A DNA stretch of 64,000 bases, from positions 1-64,000 of the forward strand of contig NZ_QPIW01000029.1 in assembly GCF_003339505.1 (NCBI RefSeq), given 5' to 3'. The translations under genes and the position numbers were made by a program. Of this stretch, positions 37,138-48,400 are shown in pieces (the first letter of the stretch is position 1; each line of letters starts with the position of its first letter). The notes beneath the pieces are model-generated. The model was given only the letters and a program-made list of their open reading frames with translations. It made no database searches and had not been told where the DNA came from. Source of the DNA: Runella aurantiaca. Its GTDB lineage: Bacteria; Bacteroidota; Bacteroidia; Cytophagales; Spirosomataceae.

Positions 37138-40100
37138 ATGATGAACAGTTTCCCCTTAGCAGGTCGGGCTTCTTTAGCTCGACAGAGGGCCTTTGTCAGC
37201 AAATTTTTGTTGACAGTCCTAGTCTCAGTAGTATCGTTGGGGGTATGGGCCCAGGACAAACAAGTGTCCGGTAATGTAAAAGATGCAAGCGGTACCGGTA
37301 TGCCCGGTGTTAGCATCGCCGTAAAGGGTACCCAGCGAGGTGCCAACACCGACGTAGACGGTAACTACAAAATCTCCGCACCCGACAATGCTACGCTCGT
37401 GTTCAGTTTCGTAGGTTACAAAACGCAAGAAGTTGCCGTAGGTAACCGTACCACTGTAGATGTTAGCTTGGTCGAAGACAATCAGGTACTTAATGAAGTT
37501 GTGGTTGTGGGGTATGGTACACAAAAACGCCAAGAAATTTCGGGTACAGTAGCCAGCGTTAACTCAAAGGATTTCAACGCTGGGGTTGTGGCCAACCCGC
37601 TTGCCGCCATTCAGGGTAAGGTAGCTGGTTTGACCATCAACCAAACGGGTTCTGACCCTAACTCACGCCCAACGGTACGTTTGCGCGGAGTAGGTTCATT
37701 GGCCGCTGGCTCTGATCCTCTTTATGTGATTGATGGAGTACCGGGTGTACCCATTCAAAACATTGACGCAAACGATATTGCTTCCGTAGACGTATTACGT
37801 GATGCTTCATCGGCCGCTATTTATGGGGCGCGTGCTTCCAACGGGGTTATTCTGATTACTACTAAACGTGGTAAATCTGGCCGTGCTTCGGTTGATTACA
37901 ATGCTCAGTTTGGCGTAGACATGGTTGCAAAAGCTCCCGATTACATGAGCGGCTCAGAATACCGCGATGCCGTTAAAAAGTTCGGTTTCACTTTGGTCAA
38001 TGATCAGGGTGCCAATACCAACTGGTTTGAAGAAATTACGCGCAAGGCTCCAGTCATGAGCCACAATTTAGCATTTTCAGGCGGTACTGAAAACTTCAGT
38101 TATCGTGCTTCTATCGGCTATTTAAACCAGCAGGGTTTAGTCCTGAAATCAGGTTTTGAGCGTGTAAGTGCTCGTATCAACTTAGATCAGACGGCTTTAA
38201 ACGGCAAATTGAAAATCGCTACCAGCCTGTCTTTGATTAACGGTAAACGTGATTACGTAAACTACGACGCCTTTACTTATTCAATTACCAACTTGCCTAC
38301 CGATCCAATTTATACAACCGACCCAACTTTCCAAACACCTGGTAGCATCGCAGCTGGAACAGGATATTTTGAGCGTTTGGGTGAGTTTGGCGCATTTAAT
38401 CCAGTGGCACTTTTAGAACAAACTACCAACTATTCCAAGTCGATTGAATATTTGGGGAATATCAACCTAAAATATAGCCTTACCAAAGATTTGGTATTTG
38501 GGGTAAACGGTGCAATGAAAGGTTCTAAGCAAGATGGTTTCTTCTACATATCACGCATACCTAAATCAGCCCAAGCTGGCTTAGGTACTGGTAGTCGCTC
38601 AACAGGCCCAGTAGATAATGGCCAAAGTGAAGATAATCTGTTAGAATTTACGTTGAACTACAACAAAACATTCAATGGATTGACATTCGGAGCTTTGGGA
38701 GGTTATTCTTATCAAGATGTCAATTTTGAAGGATTTAACGCGGTAAACAATAATTTTATCACCGACGATTTATTGTTTAACAACTTAGCTGCTGGAGCGG
38801 GTGTGTCGCTTGGGCAACGGGCAAATGACGCAGTTGGCTCTTTCCGCTCAAACTACAAATTGATTTCTTTCTTTGGACGTGCTACTGCCGCTTTGAATGA
38901 TAAGTATTTTGCAACGCTGACAGTACGCCGTGACGGTTCAACCAAGTTTGGACAGAACAACAAATGGGGGCTTTTCCCATCGTTGTCGGTAGGTTGGGCA
39001 TTGTCTGAAGAAGCATTCTTGAAAGGTAATCCAACCGTCAATAACCTGAAACTTCGCGTAAACTACGGTCAGACGGGTAACTCTGAGGGTATTGCCCCTT
39101 ATCGTTCTTTGGCCTTGGTGGGCCCAAGTAACAAATACTATGACAACGGTAACTGGTTGCCTACCTACAAGCCTTCACAGAACCCTAACCCAGATTTGAA
39201 ATGGGAAGTGAACGAAAACTACGGTGCTGGTATTGACTTTGCGTTGTGGAACTACCGCATAACGGGTTCATTGGATTATTACATCCGTAATACCAAAGAC
39301 CTGTTATACGAAATTGCCGCCCCGCTTTCTATCAAGCCTCTGTATCCAACTATTCTTGCCAACGTAGGTTCAATGCGTAACCAAGGTTTGGAATTATCGT
39401 TGACGGCGGGTATTGTAGAAAAAGGTGACTTCCGCTACGAAGCAACATTAGCCGCCGCGACTTTGAAAAACGAGGTAACTGCGCTTGCCAAAGGTGAATT
39501 TATTGGCTCTGATAAAATCTTCTTGTTCTCAGGTTTGGGAGCTGCTACTCGCGGTACTTCAGCCGTGCCTTTCTCGCTTATCAAAGTTGGTTTACCAGTA
39601 GGTGCTTTCTTCGGCGGTATTGTTGAGAAATTGGATGAAAAAGGGCAATTTGTATTCAAAGATATTGATGGTGACGGTCAAATTAGCGAAAACGATGCAG
39701 ATCGTGACTTCCAAGGAAGCCCGCTTCCTAAGTTTACGGCTTCTTTAACCAATAACTTTACGTACAAAGCATTCTCGTTGAGTTTCTTATTGAACGGTCA
39801 GTTTGGCAACAAAATCTTTAATGCAGAACGCATGATGTATGCCAACCCAAACAACCGTCTTCCTGCTGAAAACACGCTTCGTGAGGCTTTGACTTCACCC
39901 GTTCGTGATACTAAGACAGGTGCATTCAGCTATTTCGTAGAAGATGGCAGCTTTGTACGTTTGGCTAACTTCCGTTTGGGATACCAAATCCCTGGCAAAG
40001 GTGTGTTGAGCCGTGCGCAAGTGTATATTTCTGGAAACAACCTGTTTGTATTGACCAAATTCAAAGGTGTTGACCCTGAAATGAACACAGGTTTTGCTAC

Positions 40101-40173
40101 TGCGGGTGTTTATACCAAGCAGCAATTCCCTAAAGCCCGTGGTTTCCAAGCTGGCTTTAACCTATCATTCTAA
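37138..40173 (+). CDS. SusC/RagA-family TonB-dependent outer-membrane transporter (locus 2)
   Basis: A 1011-residue SusC-type protein. A long basic N-terminus (two ATG codons at 37138 and 37141) leads into a signal peptide ending in VWAQ, then a carboxypeptidase-regulatory-like domain (VSGNVKDASGTGMPGVSI), the linker VVVGYGTQKRQEISG, a plug (VLRDASSAAIYGARASNGV) and a beta-barrel ending in AGFNLSF. There is no anti-sigma signalling domain. With the SusD partner 107 bp downstream it forms an uptake complex. It heads a plus-strand cluster that continues with two FG-GAP lipoproteins after a terminator. Confidence 0.94.
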   Translation: MMNSFPLAGRASLARQRAFVSKFLLTVLVSVVSLGVWAQDKQVSGNVKDASGTGMPGVSIAVKGTQRGANTDVDGNYKISAPDNATLVFSFVGYKTQEVAVGNRTTVDVSLVEDNQVLNEVVVVGYGTQKRQEISGTVASVNSKDFNAGVVANPLAAIQGKVAGLTINQTGSDPNSRPTVRLRGVGSLAAGSDPLYVIDGVPGVPIQNIDANDIASVDVLRDASSAAIYGARASNGVILITTKRGKSGRASVDYNAQFGVDMVAKAPDYMSGSEYRDAVKKFGFTLVNDQGANTNWFEEITRKAPVMSHNLAFSGGTENFSYRASIGYLNQQGLVLKSGFERVSARINLDQTALNGKLKIATSLSLINGKRDYVNYDAFTYSITNLPTDPIYTTDPTFQTPGSIAAGTGYFERLGEFGAFNPVALLEQTTNYSKSIEYLGNINLKYSLTKDLVFGVNGAMKGSKQDGFFYISRIPKSAQAGLGTGSRSTGPVDNGQSEDNLLEFTLNYNKTFNGLTFGALGGYSYQDVNFEGFNAVNNNFITDDLLFNNLAAGAGVSLGQRANDAVGSFRSNYKLISFFGRATAALNDKYFATLTVRRDGSTKFGQNNKWGLFPSLSVGWALSEEAFLKGNPTVNNLKLRVNYGQTGNSEGIAPYRSLALVGPSNKYYDNGNWLPTYKPSQNPNPDLKWEVNENYGAGIDFALWNYRITGSLDYYIRNTKDLLYEIAAPLSIKPLYPTILANVGSMRNQGLELSLTAGIVEKGDFRYEATLAAATLKNEVTALAKGEFIGSDKIFLFSGLGAATRGTSAVPFSLIKVGLPVGAFFGGIVEKLDEKGQFVFKDIDGDGQISENDADRDFQGSPLPKFTASLTNNFTYKAFSLSFLLNGQFGNKIFNAERMMYANPNNRLPAENTLREALTSPVRDTKTGAFSYFVEDGSFVRLANFRLGYQIPGKGVLSRAQVYISGNNLFVLTKFKGVDPEMNTGFATAGVYTKQQFPKARGFQAGFNLSF

Positions 40174-40280
40174 TTAACACGACTTTAGAGTTATTTGAAA
40201 AATCTAAATTTCTCTAAACATCGTACATAAACATACTGTTACATAATTAATTTGTAGCATCAAAAACTAACTGAATAAAA

Positions 40281-41771
40281 ATGAAAAAAACATTCTCTTA
40301 CCTTGCATTGGCGGGTGTGCTTACGATAGCCTCTTGTACCAATTTGGATGAGTCGGTGTATGGAGTTATACCTAAAGAAGGCTTTGGTTCAACTCCCGAG
40401 CAGTTGGCCTCGTTGTTGGGTCCTGCTTACTCTGGATTACGGGATTATGCATGGAATGCCCACAACGCTGAAGTAACTACTGACGTAGGCTTAGTACCTA
40501 CTCGCGGAAAAGACTGGTATGATGGCGGTAACTGGTTGAACTACAACCGTCACACTTGGACTACCACGCATGGCCCTATCAACGACATGTGGGGTTGGAT
40601 TTTTGAAAGCGGTATTAACACCATCAACAACCTGATTCCGCAAGTAGCTGGCAACACAGTAGCGATTGCTGAATTGAGAGCGGTTCGCGCTTTCTATTAC
40701 TTCCTTGCCATGGACTATTTCGGTAACGTTCCGTTGATTACAGAATCTACGTCAGGTACCGTAAGCACCACTCCACGGGCACAAATCTATGCGTTTGTAG
40801 AGAAGGAATTGACCGAAGCTCTGCCTAATCTTTCTGACAACGTTGGTGGTTCTTACTACGGACGTATCAATAAATTAACGGCTCAAACATTGTTGGCTAA
40901 AATTTATTTGAACGCTGGTGTATATAAAGGAACTCCCGAGTGGCAAAAAGCTGCTGATATGTGTGACATCGTCATCAAATCAGGTAAATACAAATTAGAA
41001 CCCAACTTCCTTGCCAACTTTGCGGCAAAAAATGAAGGTTCTACCGAAAACATCTGGGCCATTCCTTTTGATCGTATTCAGGCGGGCGGTATGACCATTG
41101 CTTACCGTACATTGCACTACCAAAACCAAAGCACCTATAACCTAAGCGGTCAGCCTTGGAACGGATTCTGTACTATTGCTGAATTTTATAACTCATTTTC
41201 AGACGATGACCTGCGCAAGAAAATGTGGATTTCAGGTGTTCAATACGGTGCCGATGGCAAAGCGTTGAAAGACGATAATGGTAAAGATTTGGACTTTAAT
41301 CCCGTAATGACCAAAGACGAAATGACTTCGGCTGACCCTGAGTTTCAGGGAGCAGGTGTACGTCTCGGAAAATACGAAATCCAACGTGGCAACACGGTAC
41401 CTGACCAAGATAACGACTGGGCAATGTTCCGTTTGGCCGACGTTTATATGATGCGCGGAGAAGCTCTTTTCCGTCTTGGAAAAACAGCGGATGCCTTGGC
41501 CGATTTTAACATTGTAAGAGCTCGTGCTGGTGTAACAGCATGGACTGCGCCACAATTGACGCTCGATAACATTCTTGCCGAACGCGGTCGTGAATTGGCA
41601 TGGGAAGCATGGCGTCGCAATGACTTGATTCGCTTTGGTGAATTCAACAAAGTGGGTGGTAAATTCACTTCAAGATTTATGAAGGAACCAGCTACTAAAA
41701 CGTTGTTATTCCCAATTCCTCAGCAACGTCGTGATGCCAACCCTGGATTGGCTCAGAACCCTGGCTACTAA
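40281..41771 (+). CDS. SusD/RagB-family nutrient-binding lipoprotein (locus 2)
   Basis: A 496-residue SusD of the classical RagB type. The leader has lipobox IASC (Cys near 19). The TPR-containing core shows AELRAVRAFYYFLAMDYFGNVPLI and the C-terminal ERGRELAWEAWRRNDLIRFG motif, both hallmarks of the family. It works on the cell surface with the SusC encoded upstream. The gene ends at a strong hairpin terminator, so the following FG-GAP genes may be transcribed separately. Ligand unknown; no degradative enzyme accompanies it. Confidence 0.94.
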   Translation: MKKTFSYLALAGVLTIASCTNLDESVYGVIPKEGFGSTPEQLASLLGPAYSGLRDYAWNAHNAEVTTDVGLVPTRGKDWYDGGNWLNYNRHTWTTTHGPINDMWGWIFESGINTINNLIPQVAGNTVAIAELRAVRAFYYFLAMDYFGNVPLITESTSGTVSTTPRAQIYAFVEKELTEALPNLSDNVGGSYYGRINKLTAQTLLAKIYLNAGVYKGTPEWQKAADMCDIVIKSGKYKLEPNFLANFAAKNEGSTENIWAIPFDRIQAGGMTIAYRTLHYQNQSTYNLSGQPWNGFCTIAEFYNSFSDDDLRKKMWISGVQYGADGKALKDDNGKDLDFNPVMTKDEMTSADPEFQGAGVRLGKYEIQRGNTVPDQDNDWAMFRLADVYMMRGEALFRLGKTADALADFNIVRARAGVTAWTAPQLTLDNILAERGRELAWEAWRRNDLIRFGEFNKVGGKFTSRFMKEPATKTLLFPIPQQRRDANPGLAQNPGY

Positions 41772-41807
41772 TTTATAACGTTATACGTTAAATCAGATAA
41801 CTGATAC

Positions 41808-41846
41808 AAAGCGAGTGAGTCTAATAGCTCACTCGCTTTTGTTTTT
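41808..41846 (+). terminator. terminator of SusCD operon 2
   Basis: A perfect 12-bp stem (41808-41819, AAAGCGAGTGAG, with 41828-41839) and an 8-nt loop are followed by TGTTTTTTA. It lies 37 bp after the susD-like stop. Read-through into the FG-GAP genes may still occur, but they have their own -7 element. Confidence 0.8.
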
Positions 41847-41850
41847 TAGT

Positions 41851-41858
41851 TAATTTTG
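41851..41858 (+). promoter_or_regulatory. Bacteroidota -7 promoter element for the FG-GAP gene pair
   Basis: TAATTTTG is an exact TAnnTTTG match, placed between the SusCD terminator and the ATG at 41893. It suggests that the FG-GAP genes and those behind them form a separate transcription unit. No good -33 partner is visible. Confidence 0.5.
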
Positions 41859-41892
41859 TGAAAAGATTTGCTACAAGTGATTGCCACAACCT

Positions 41893-44800
41893 ATGATGAG
41901 CAAAATAAATTATTCACCCTTTTTAGTCATTTTATTCCTGTCGGCATGTATGGTGGGCTGCAGTAAAGATGCCGACGAAAATTTGTTCGAATCCCTTCCT
42001 GCTTCTCAAACGGGAATTAATTTCACCAACCGTTTACTGGATAAAAAAGAACTGAATATTTTCAATTACCGTAATTTTTACAACGGAGGGGGCGTCGCCA
42101 TCGGCGATGTAAACAATGATGGATGGGCTGATATATACGTTACCTCCAATTTTGAAGAAAATCACCTTTACCTTAACAAAGGAAAAAACGCCAACGACCA
42201 ATGGAAATTTGATGATGTAACCCAAACCGCTGGCGTGGGAGGTGCCAAAGCATGGTCAACAGGGGCCACTTTTGCCGACGTAAACGGCGACGGGCTCATG
42301 GACATTTATGTTTGTAACGCGGGTAATATCAAAGGTGACAGCCGAGGCAATGAGTTATTCATCAATCAGGGCATCGGCCCCGACGGTGTACCGAAGTTTG
42401 CAGATAAAGCGGTAGAATACGGCCTCCTCGACGGAGGATTCTCCACCCACGCGGCTTTTTTTGACTATGACCGCGACGGCGATTTAGACATGTATCTACT
42501 CAACAACAGTTTTACGCCCGTTGACAAACTTCAATACCAGAATTTCCGCAAATACCGCGACCCTCTCGGTGGCCATAAACTGTTTCGGAACGAGACAATT
42601 AGCACTACCTCCAGTAAACTGACACCAAAACCAGTGGTAAATGATTCAGCATCCATGACTAAACCTGTTTTTACGGATGTAAGTGAAGAAGCAGGAATTT
42701 ACGGCAGCTTGATTGCCTTTGGGTTAGGAATCACCATCGGCGATGTCAATGAAGACAATTGGCCAGATATTTATATTTCAAATGATTTCTACGAACGTGA
42801 TTACCTCTATATCAATCAGCGCAACGGCACCTTCAAAGAATCATTGGAAGAAAGCATGAACCACATCAGCCTGTCGTCGATGGGTGCGGATATTGCCGAC
42901 ATCAATAACGATGGATTGCTGGATATTTTCGTGACGGATATGCTTCCCCGCGATGACAAACGGCTCAAAACAACCTCCGTTTTTGAAGGGTATGAATTAA
43001 CAGAATTCAAAATAAAGCAGGATTATTGGCACCAATACATGCGCAATATGCTGCATCTGAATCAGGGAAACCAGTCCGCAGTCCAGAGTCTTCAGTCCGC
43101 AGTCCAAACCTCCTCTTTTAAAGAAGTAGGTCAGATGGCAGGTGTACACGCGACCGACTGGAGTTGGGGAGCCTTGATTTTTGACATGGACAATGATGGT
43201 CAAAAAGACTTATTTGTGGCTAACGGAATTGTTAAAAACTTAACAGACCAAGATTACGTGGCCTTTTTGTCCGACCAAAAAAATATACAGGCAATGATTG
43301 AAGGCAGAATGCAGTTTGATTATCGTAAGTTCGTAGATATGATTTCAACGACGCCTATATCTAATTTTGCATTTCGAAACAAAGGTCAACTGCAATTTGA
43401 AGACAAAGCCATGGCATGGGGACTCGGAGAACCCAACTTCTCAAATGGTGCAGCCTACGGCGATTTGGACAATGACGGCGACTTGGATTTGGTAGTAAGT
43501 AACAATAATGCCCCATTGGGCGTATTCCGAAACCAATCGGTCGAGAAATTAAAGACCCATTTTTTGCGCGTAAAACTAAAAGGCAACGCTAAAAATCCCC
43601 ACGCTATTGGGGCCAAAGTTTACATTTATCAAAAAGGACAGACGCAGTATTTACAACAAATGCCCAATCGTGGGTTTCAATCATCCAGCGATTTAAACTT
43701 GGTTTTTGGCCTCGGCACCAATCCAAGGATTGATTCACTGACGGTCGTATGGCCCGACGACAAAATGCAGTCATTCAAACACCTGAAAGGAGACGTTGAA
43801 CTAACCCTAAATCATGCCGATGCAAAAGACTTATGGAAATTGCCCGCTGCTTCAACAATTAAGGCTCCTTTCAATGACATTACAAACACCTCTGGCTTGG
43901 ATTTCAAACACGAAGAAAACGACTTTGTTGACTACAACCGCGACGGATTGTTGAAACAAATGTATTCTACGCAAGGCCCAGCCCTAGCTATTGGCGACAT
44001 TAACGGCGACGGATTGGACGATGCCTATATCGGCGGCGGTGCTGGAAAACGACGTGCGTTGTTTATGCAGCAACCCAACGGCAACTTCGTAGAAACTTCA
44101 AAAGCTACTTTTGCCTCTCCCGCCATTGCCGATGAAACTGCCGCTACATTCTTTGATGCCGACGGGGACAAAGACCTAGATTTATACGTCGTGACGGGCG
44201 GGAATGAATTTATGACCGGCGAAGAAATATTGGCGGATAAACTCTACCTCAACGACGGCAAAGGTAGCTTCAGCCTCAGCAAAGGGCTACCCACGGTTTT
44301 TGAAAATGGCTCATGTGTGGCCGTGGCCGATTATGACCGCGATGGTGACCTAGATTTATTCGTAGGCTCTCGGATGATTTCTGGTCAATATGGCCTCAGT
44401 CCCCGAAGCTACCTACTCCAAAACAATGGCAAGGGCAACTTTAAAGACGTAACCAAAGAGACCATGTCCAACAACCAACTTGGTATGGTGACGGATGCGC
44501 GCTTTGAAGATTTAAACAAAGACGGTTATCCTGAGCTCATTGCCGTAGGAGATTGGATGCCCATCATGATTTTACAAAACCGCAAAGGAAACTTCCCGCA
44601 GTCCCAGAATATTCCCATTAAAAATTCAAACGGTTGGTGGAATGCCCTAGAAGCGGCTGACGTAGACGGCGACGGCGACACGGATTTTATCGTGGGAAAC
44701 TTGGGGCGTAACACAAAGCTCCAATGTTCGGAGACCCAACCCGCAGAGCTGTACATCAACGATTTTGATCGTAATGGTAGTGTAGAACAGATTATTACCT

Positions 44801-45360
44801 GCTACAATCCCGACGGAAAAACGTACCCGATGGTGCTAAAACCCGATTTGCAAAAAGTATTGCCCGTAATAAAAAAACGATTTGTTCGCCACGAAGAGTA
44901 CGGCGGTAAGCCCATAGATGCTATTTTTTCGCGAGAACAAATGGAAGGGGTACAAAAAAGGGTTGTGTATCAATCCAACAGTTCGTTGCTCATCAACAAT
45001 GGCAAAGGCGCATTTACCTTGCAATCGCTGCCGCTAGCCGCCCAATACTCCCCTATTTTCGGAATCGTAACAACCGACTATGATAAAGACGGAAAAACTG
45101 ACATTCTGTTAACGGGGAATTTCTTCGATGTATTGCCTGAAATGGGCCGTTATGACGCAAATGATGGATTGGTTCTGCGAGGATTAGGAAAAGACAAAAA
45201 CGGTCTGCCGCAATTTGCCACGGTGAAGCCTGCACAATCAGGATTTTTGGTCAAAGGTCAGGTACGAAAAATGCGTAAAGCACGCGGTACCAATGGCAAA
45301 GAGTTGATTATTCTGGCCAAAAACAAAGACAAAGTTCAAGTAGTAGGGCTGAATCAATAG
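41893..45360 (+). CDS. large FG-GAP/VCBS-repeat lipoprotein with ASPIC/UnbV domain (paralog 1)
   Basis: About 1155 residues. The N-terminal leader contains SACMVGC, with a lipobox Cys, so it is anchored in the outer membrane. Two sets of FG-GAP/VCBS repeats with DxDxDG calcium loops (IGDVNNDGWADIYV, ADVNGDGLMDIYV, YDRDGDLDMY) flank a central ASPIC/UnbV domain (IGAKVYI, VFGLG, VVWPD; about residues 585-640). The fold should be two beta-propellers, as in CRTAC1-like proteins. The ATG at 41893 or 41896 is preferred over a TTG at 41881. It is followed 42 bp later by its paralog. Function unknown; surface binding is likely. Confidence 0.85.
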   Translation: MMSKINYSPFLVILFLSACMVGCSKDADENLFESLPASQTGINFTNRLLDKKELNIFNYRNFYNGGGVAIGDVNNDGWADIYVTSNFEENHLYLNKGKNANDQWKFDDVTQTAGVGGAKAWSTGATFADVNGDGLMDIYVCNAGNIKGDSRGNELFINQGIGPDGVPKFADKAVEYGLLDGGFSTHAAFFDYDRDGDLDMYLLNNSFTPVDKLQYQNFRKYRDPLGGHKLFRNETISTTSSKLTPKPVVNDSASMTKPVFTDVSEEAGIYGSLIAFGLGITIGDVNEDNWPDIYISNDFYERDYLYINQRNGTFKESLEESMNHISLSSMGADIADINNDGLLDIFVTDMLPRDDKRLKTTSVFEGYELTEFKIKQDYWHQYMRNMLHLNQGNQSAVQSLQSAVQTSSFKEVGQMAGVHATDWSWGALIFDMDNDGQKDLFVANGIVKNLTDQDYVAFLSDQKNIQAMIEGRMQFDYRKFVDMISTTPISNFAFRNKGQLQFEDKAMAWGLGEPNFSNGAAYGDLDNDGDLDLVVSNNNAPLGVFRNQSVEKLKTHFLRVKLKGNAKNPHAIGAKVYIYQKGQTQYLQQMPNRGFQSSSDLNLVFGLGTNPRIDSLTVVWPDDKMQSFKHLKGDVELTLNHADAKDLWKLPAASTIKAPFNDITNTSGLDFKHEENDFVDYNRDGLLKQMYSTQGPALAIGDINGDGLDDAYIGGGAGKRRALFMQQPNGNFVETSKATFASPAIADETAATFFDADGDKDLDLYVVTGGNEFMTGEEILADKLYLNDGKGSFSLSKGLPTVFENGSCVAVADYDRDGDLDLFVGSRMISGQYGLSPRSYLLQNNGKGNFKDVTKETMSNNQLGMVTDARFEDLNKDGYPELIAVGDWMPIMILQNRKGNFPQSQNIPIKNSNGWWNALEAADVDGDGDTDFIVGNLGRNTKLQCSETQPAELYINDFDRNGSVEQIITCYNPDGKTYPMVLKPDLQKVLPVIKKRFVRHEEYGGKPIDAIFSREQMEGVQKRVVYQSNSSLLINNGKGAFTLQSLPLAAQYSPIFGIVTTDYDKDGKTDILLTGNFFDVLPEMGRYDANDGLVLRGLGKDKNGLPQFATVKPAQSGFLVKGQVRKMRKARGTNGKELIILAKNKDKVQVVGLNQ
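43072..43106 (+). repeat. short direct repeat translated inside FG-GAP paralog 1
   Basis: CAGTCCGCAGTCCA occurs at 43072-43085 and again at 43093-43106. It is read in frame as QSAVQSLQSAVQ, between two FG-GAP segments. Paralog 2 lacks this stretch at the matching place, so it is an in-frame insertion. Confidence 0.65.
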
Positions 45361-45402
45361 TCCCTTGATTAACTCAGTAGTAGTAGAAAAATAAAACCTG
45401 TG

Positions 45403-48400
45403 ATGAAAAAAATGAAAGGAAACACCTGGGGTGTTTTAATTTTTAGTCTGTTTTTTCTAACCAATTGTTCCAAAAACTCCAACAATAGCGCGGATGGGCC
45501 TGCCCTTTTTGAGCAAATCGCTCCCGAAAAAAGCGGCGTAACCTTCGCAAACATTGTGCGGGATACGAGAGAACTTAATATTTTGGATTATCTGTATTTT
45601 TATAACGGCGGTGGAGTAGCCGTGGGAGATGTTAACAATGATGGGCTTTCGGATGTATTCTTTGTTTCTAACCAACAAAAAAATCACCTTTACCTCAATA
45701 AAACGAAGACTGGAAGCGGCATAAAAATGGAAGACGTCTCCGAAAAAGCCAACATCGGCGGAAGCGCCAATTGGAAAACGGGCGTCACCATGGCCGACGT
45801 CAACGGAGATGGCTGGTTGGATATTTATGTATGTGCCGTCAGCAACTACAAATCGTTTAAAGGCCATAATGAACTGTTTATCAATAATCAAGACGGAACT
45901 TTTTCTGAAAAATCGAAAGAATATGGGTTAGATTTTCAGGGGTTTTCGACCCAAGCCGCTTTTTTTGATTACGACCACGACGGCGATTTAGACATGTATC
46001 TGCTCAATCATGCCGTGCATACATCCATCTCCTACGACCGCGTCAACGTTCGCGCGCTAGAACGCGATGAGTTGGCGGGGGATTATTTATTCCGCAATGA
46101 CGGCAAGACTTTCACCAACGTGAGCATCAAAGCAGGAATTTACGCCGCCCCCCAAGGCTACGGACTAGGAATTTCGGTGGGTGACTTAAACAACGACGGC
46201 TGGGAAGATATCTACGTCGCCAACGACTTTCACGAAGACGACTATTACTACATTAACCAAAAAGACGGCACCTTCAAAGAAGCGCTGAGAGAGCACTTTA
46301 CACATACCAGTAAGTTTTCGATGGGCAACGACATGGCCGACATCAACAACGACGGCCTGCTCGATATGGTGACCGTCGACATGTATCCACAAGACCCCAA
46401 AGTCGAAAAATCCTCAATGGGCGAAGACCCGCTAGACGTATATTTGTACAAACTGCAATTCGGCTATTATAACCAATACACCCGCAACACTCTGCAATTA
46501 AACCTTGGGGGCGAGCGCTTCAGCGACATTGGTGCCATGTCGGGCATCTCGGCCACGGACTGGAGCTGGTCGCCGCTTCTGGCTGATTATGACAATGATG
46601 GCATCAAAGACCTGTTTATCAGCAATGGCATTGAGCGCCGACCCAACGACTTGGAATACATCAAGTACGTATCCAACCCAATGGTTGAAATCATGTTGGA
46701 AAAAGGCAAGAAAAGCGATAAGGAAGCCTTGGACAAAATGCCCAACGGCCGCTGGCACAACTACCTTTACAAAGGGAGCGACAGTCTGCTTTTTGAGGAT
46801 AAATCACTGGCGTGGGGGTTCAAAGAGTTTAACTGTGCCAATGGAGCAGCTTACGCCGACTTAGACAATGACGGCGATTTGGAACTCATTACCAATAACC
46901 TCAATGCGCCCGCTGGAATCTACGAAAACAAAGCCGATGAACTGTTTAAGAACGCTTTTCTGAAAGTTAAACTGCAAGGACAAAAAGGGAACGGCTTTGG
47001 AATTGGCGCAAAAGTGTACCTTAAAACCAATGGCAAATGGCTATACCAACACAACATGCCCACGCGCGGGTTTATGTCGTCGGTAGAACCTTGGTTGACG
47101 TTTGGACTGGGAAAAGCCGCCAGCATTGACTCGCTCGTGGTGATATGGCCCACCCAGAAAGCCCAGATTCTGACGAATGTAAAATCGAACCAAACCCTAA
47201 CGTTGCAACAAGAAGCCGCCACCAGTCAATGGAACTTACCTGCGGGCAAAGCGCCCATTTTTGAAGATGTAACGAAGCAATACCCAGTTGATTTTGTCCA
47301 TAAAGAAAACGAATATTACGATTTTACGCGTGAGCCACTCATGCCCTTTAAGATTTCTACAGAAGGCCCCAAAATGGCCGTTGGCGATGTAAATGGCGAC
47401 GGATTGGATGATTTTTACGTGGGTGGCCCAAAATATCAAGCGGGAAAATTGTTTATCCAAAAAACAGACGGGCAGTTTACCGAAAGCAAACAGGGAGCTT
47501 TTTTGACGGATACGCTTTGCGAAGACATCGACGCGTCTTTCCTCGATGTCGACGGCGACAAAGACCTTGATTTGTACGTAGTAAGCGGTGGCAATGAATT
47601 TTTTGCGCAAGATGAGCCGCTACTCGATCGGCTATATTTCAACGACGGCAAAGGGAATTTTGCCCGTAACCGAGCCGCCTTGCCCAAATTTTACGGTAAC
47701 AAATCCTGCGTTAAAGCGGGAGATGTGGACAAAGATGGCGACTTAGATTTATTTGTCGGCGGCCGCATAGTAGCGTTTCACTACGGACAAATCCCCGATT
47801 CTTATTTATTAATCAACAACGGCAAGGGTATTTTCACGGACCAAACCGACAAACTCGCGCCCGAACTTCGTAAAGCGGGGATGATTACTGATGCCGCTTG
47901 GGCCGATATTGACAACGACGAAGATGTTGATTTGGTGATTGTGGGAGATTGGATGGGCATTACCGTTTTTGAAAACGACAAGTCTTCGTTTGATGTAAAA
48001 CATACTTCGTTGGAAGACAAAAAAGGGTTTTGGCAAACCATAAAACCAGCCGATTTGGACGGCGATGGCGACATAGATTTTGTGGTGGGCAACTTAGGAA
48101 CCAACTCCAAATTCAGACGGCATACCGACGCGAAACTCCGCATGTATGCGGGTGATTTCTTAAAAAGCGGGGCTAAATACGACCAAATTTTGGCTTATGG
48201 CGAAGGCGACGAATTTTATCCCGTTGCGTCCAAAGATGAACTGGGAAAAACCCTGCCATTCTTAAACAAACGTTTTCCTAATAACAAAGATTTTGCGGGA
48301 AATACCCTTGGCAAAATCTTCAAATCGGCCGAATTGAACGCTGCTGAGGAGCGCGAAGTGAACATATTTGAAAGCGTGTGGATTGAAAATATGGGCAAAG

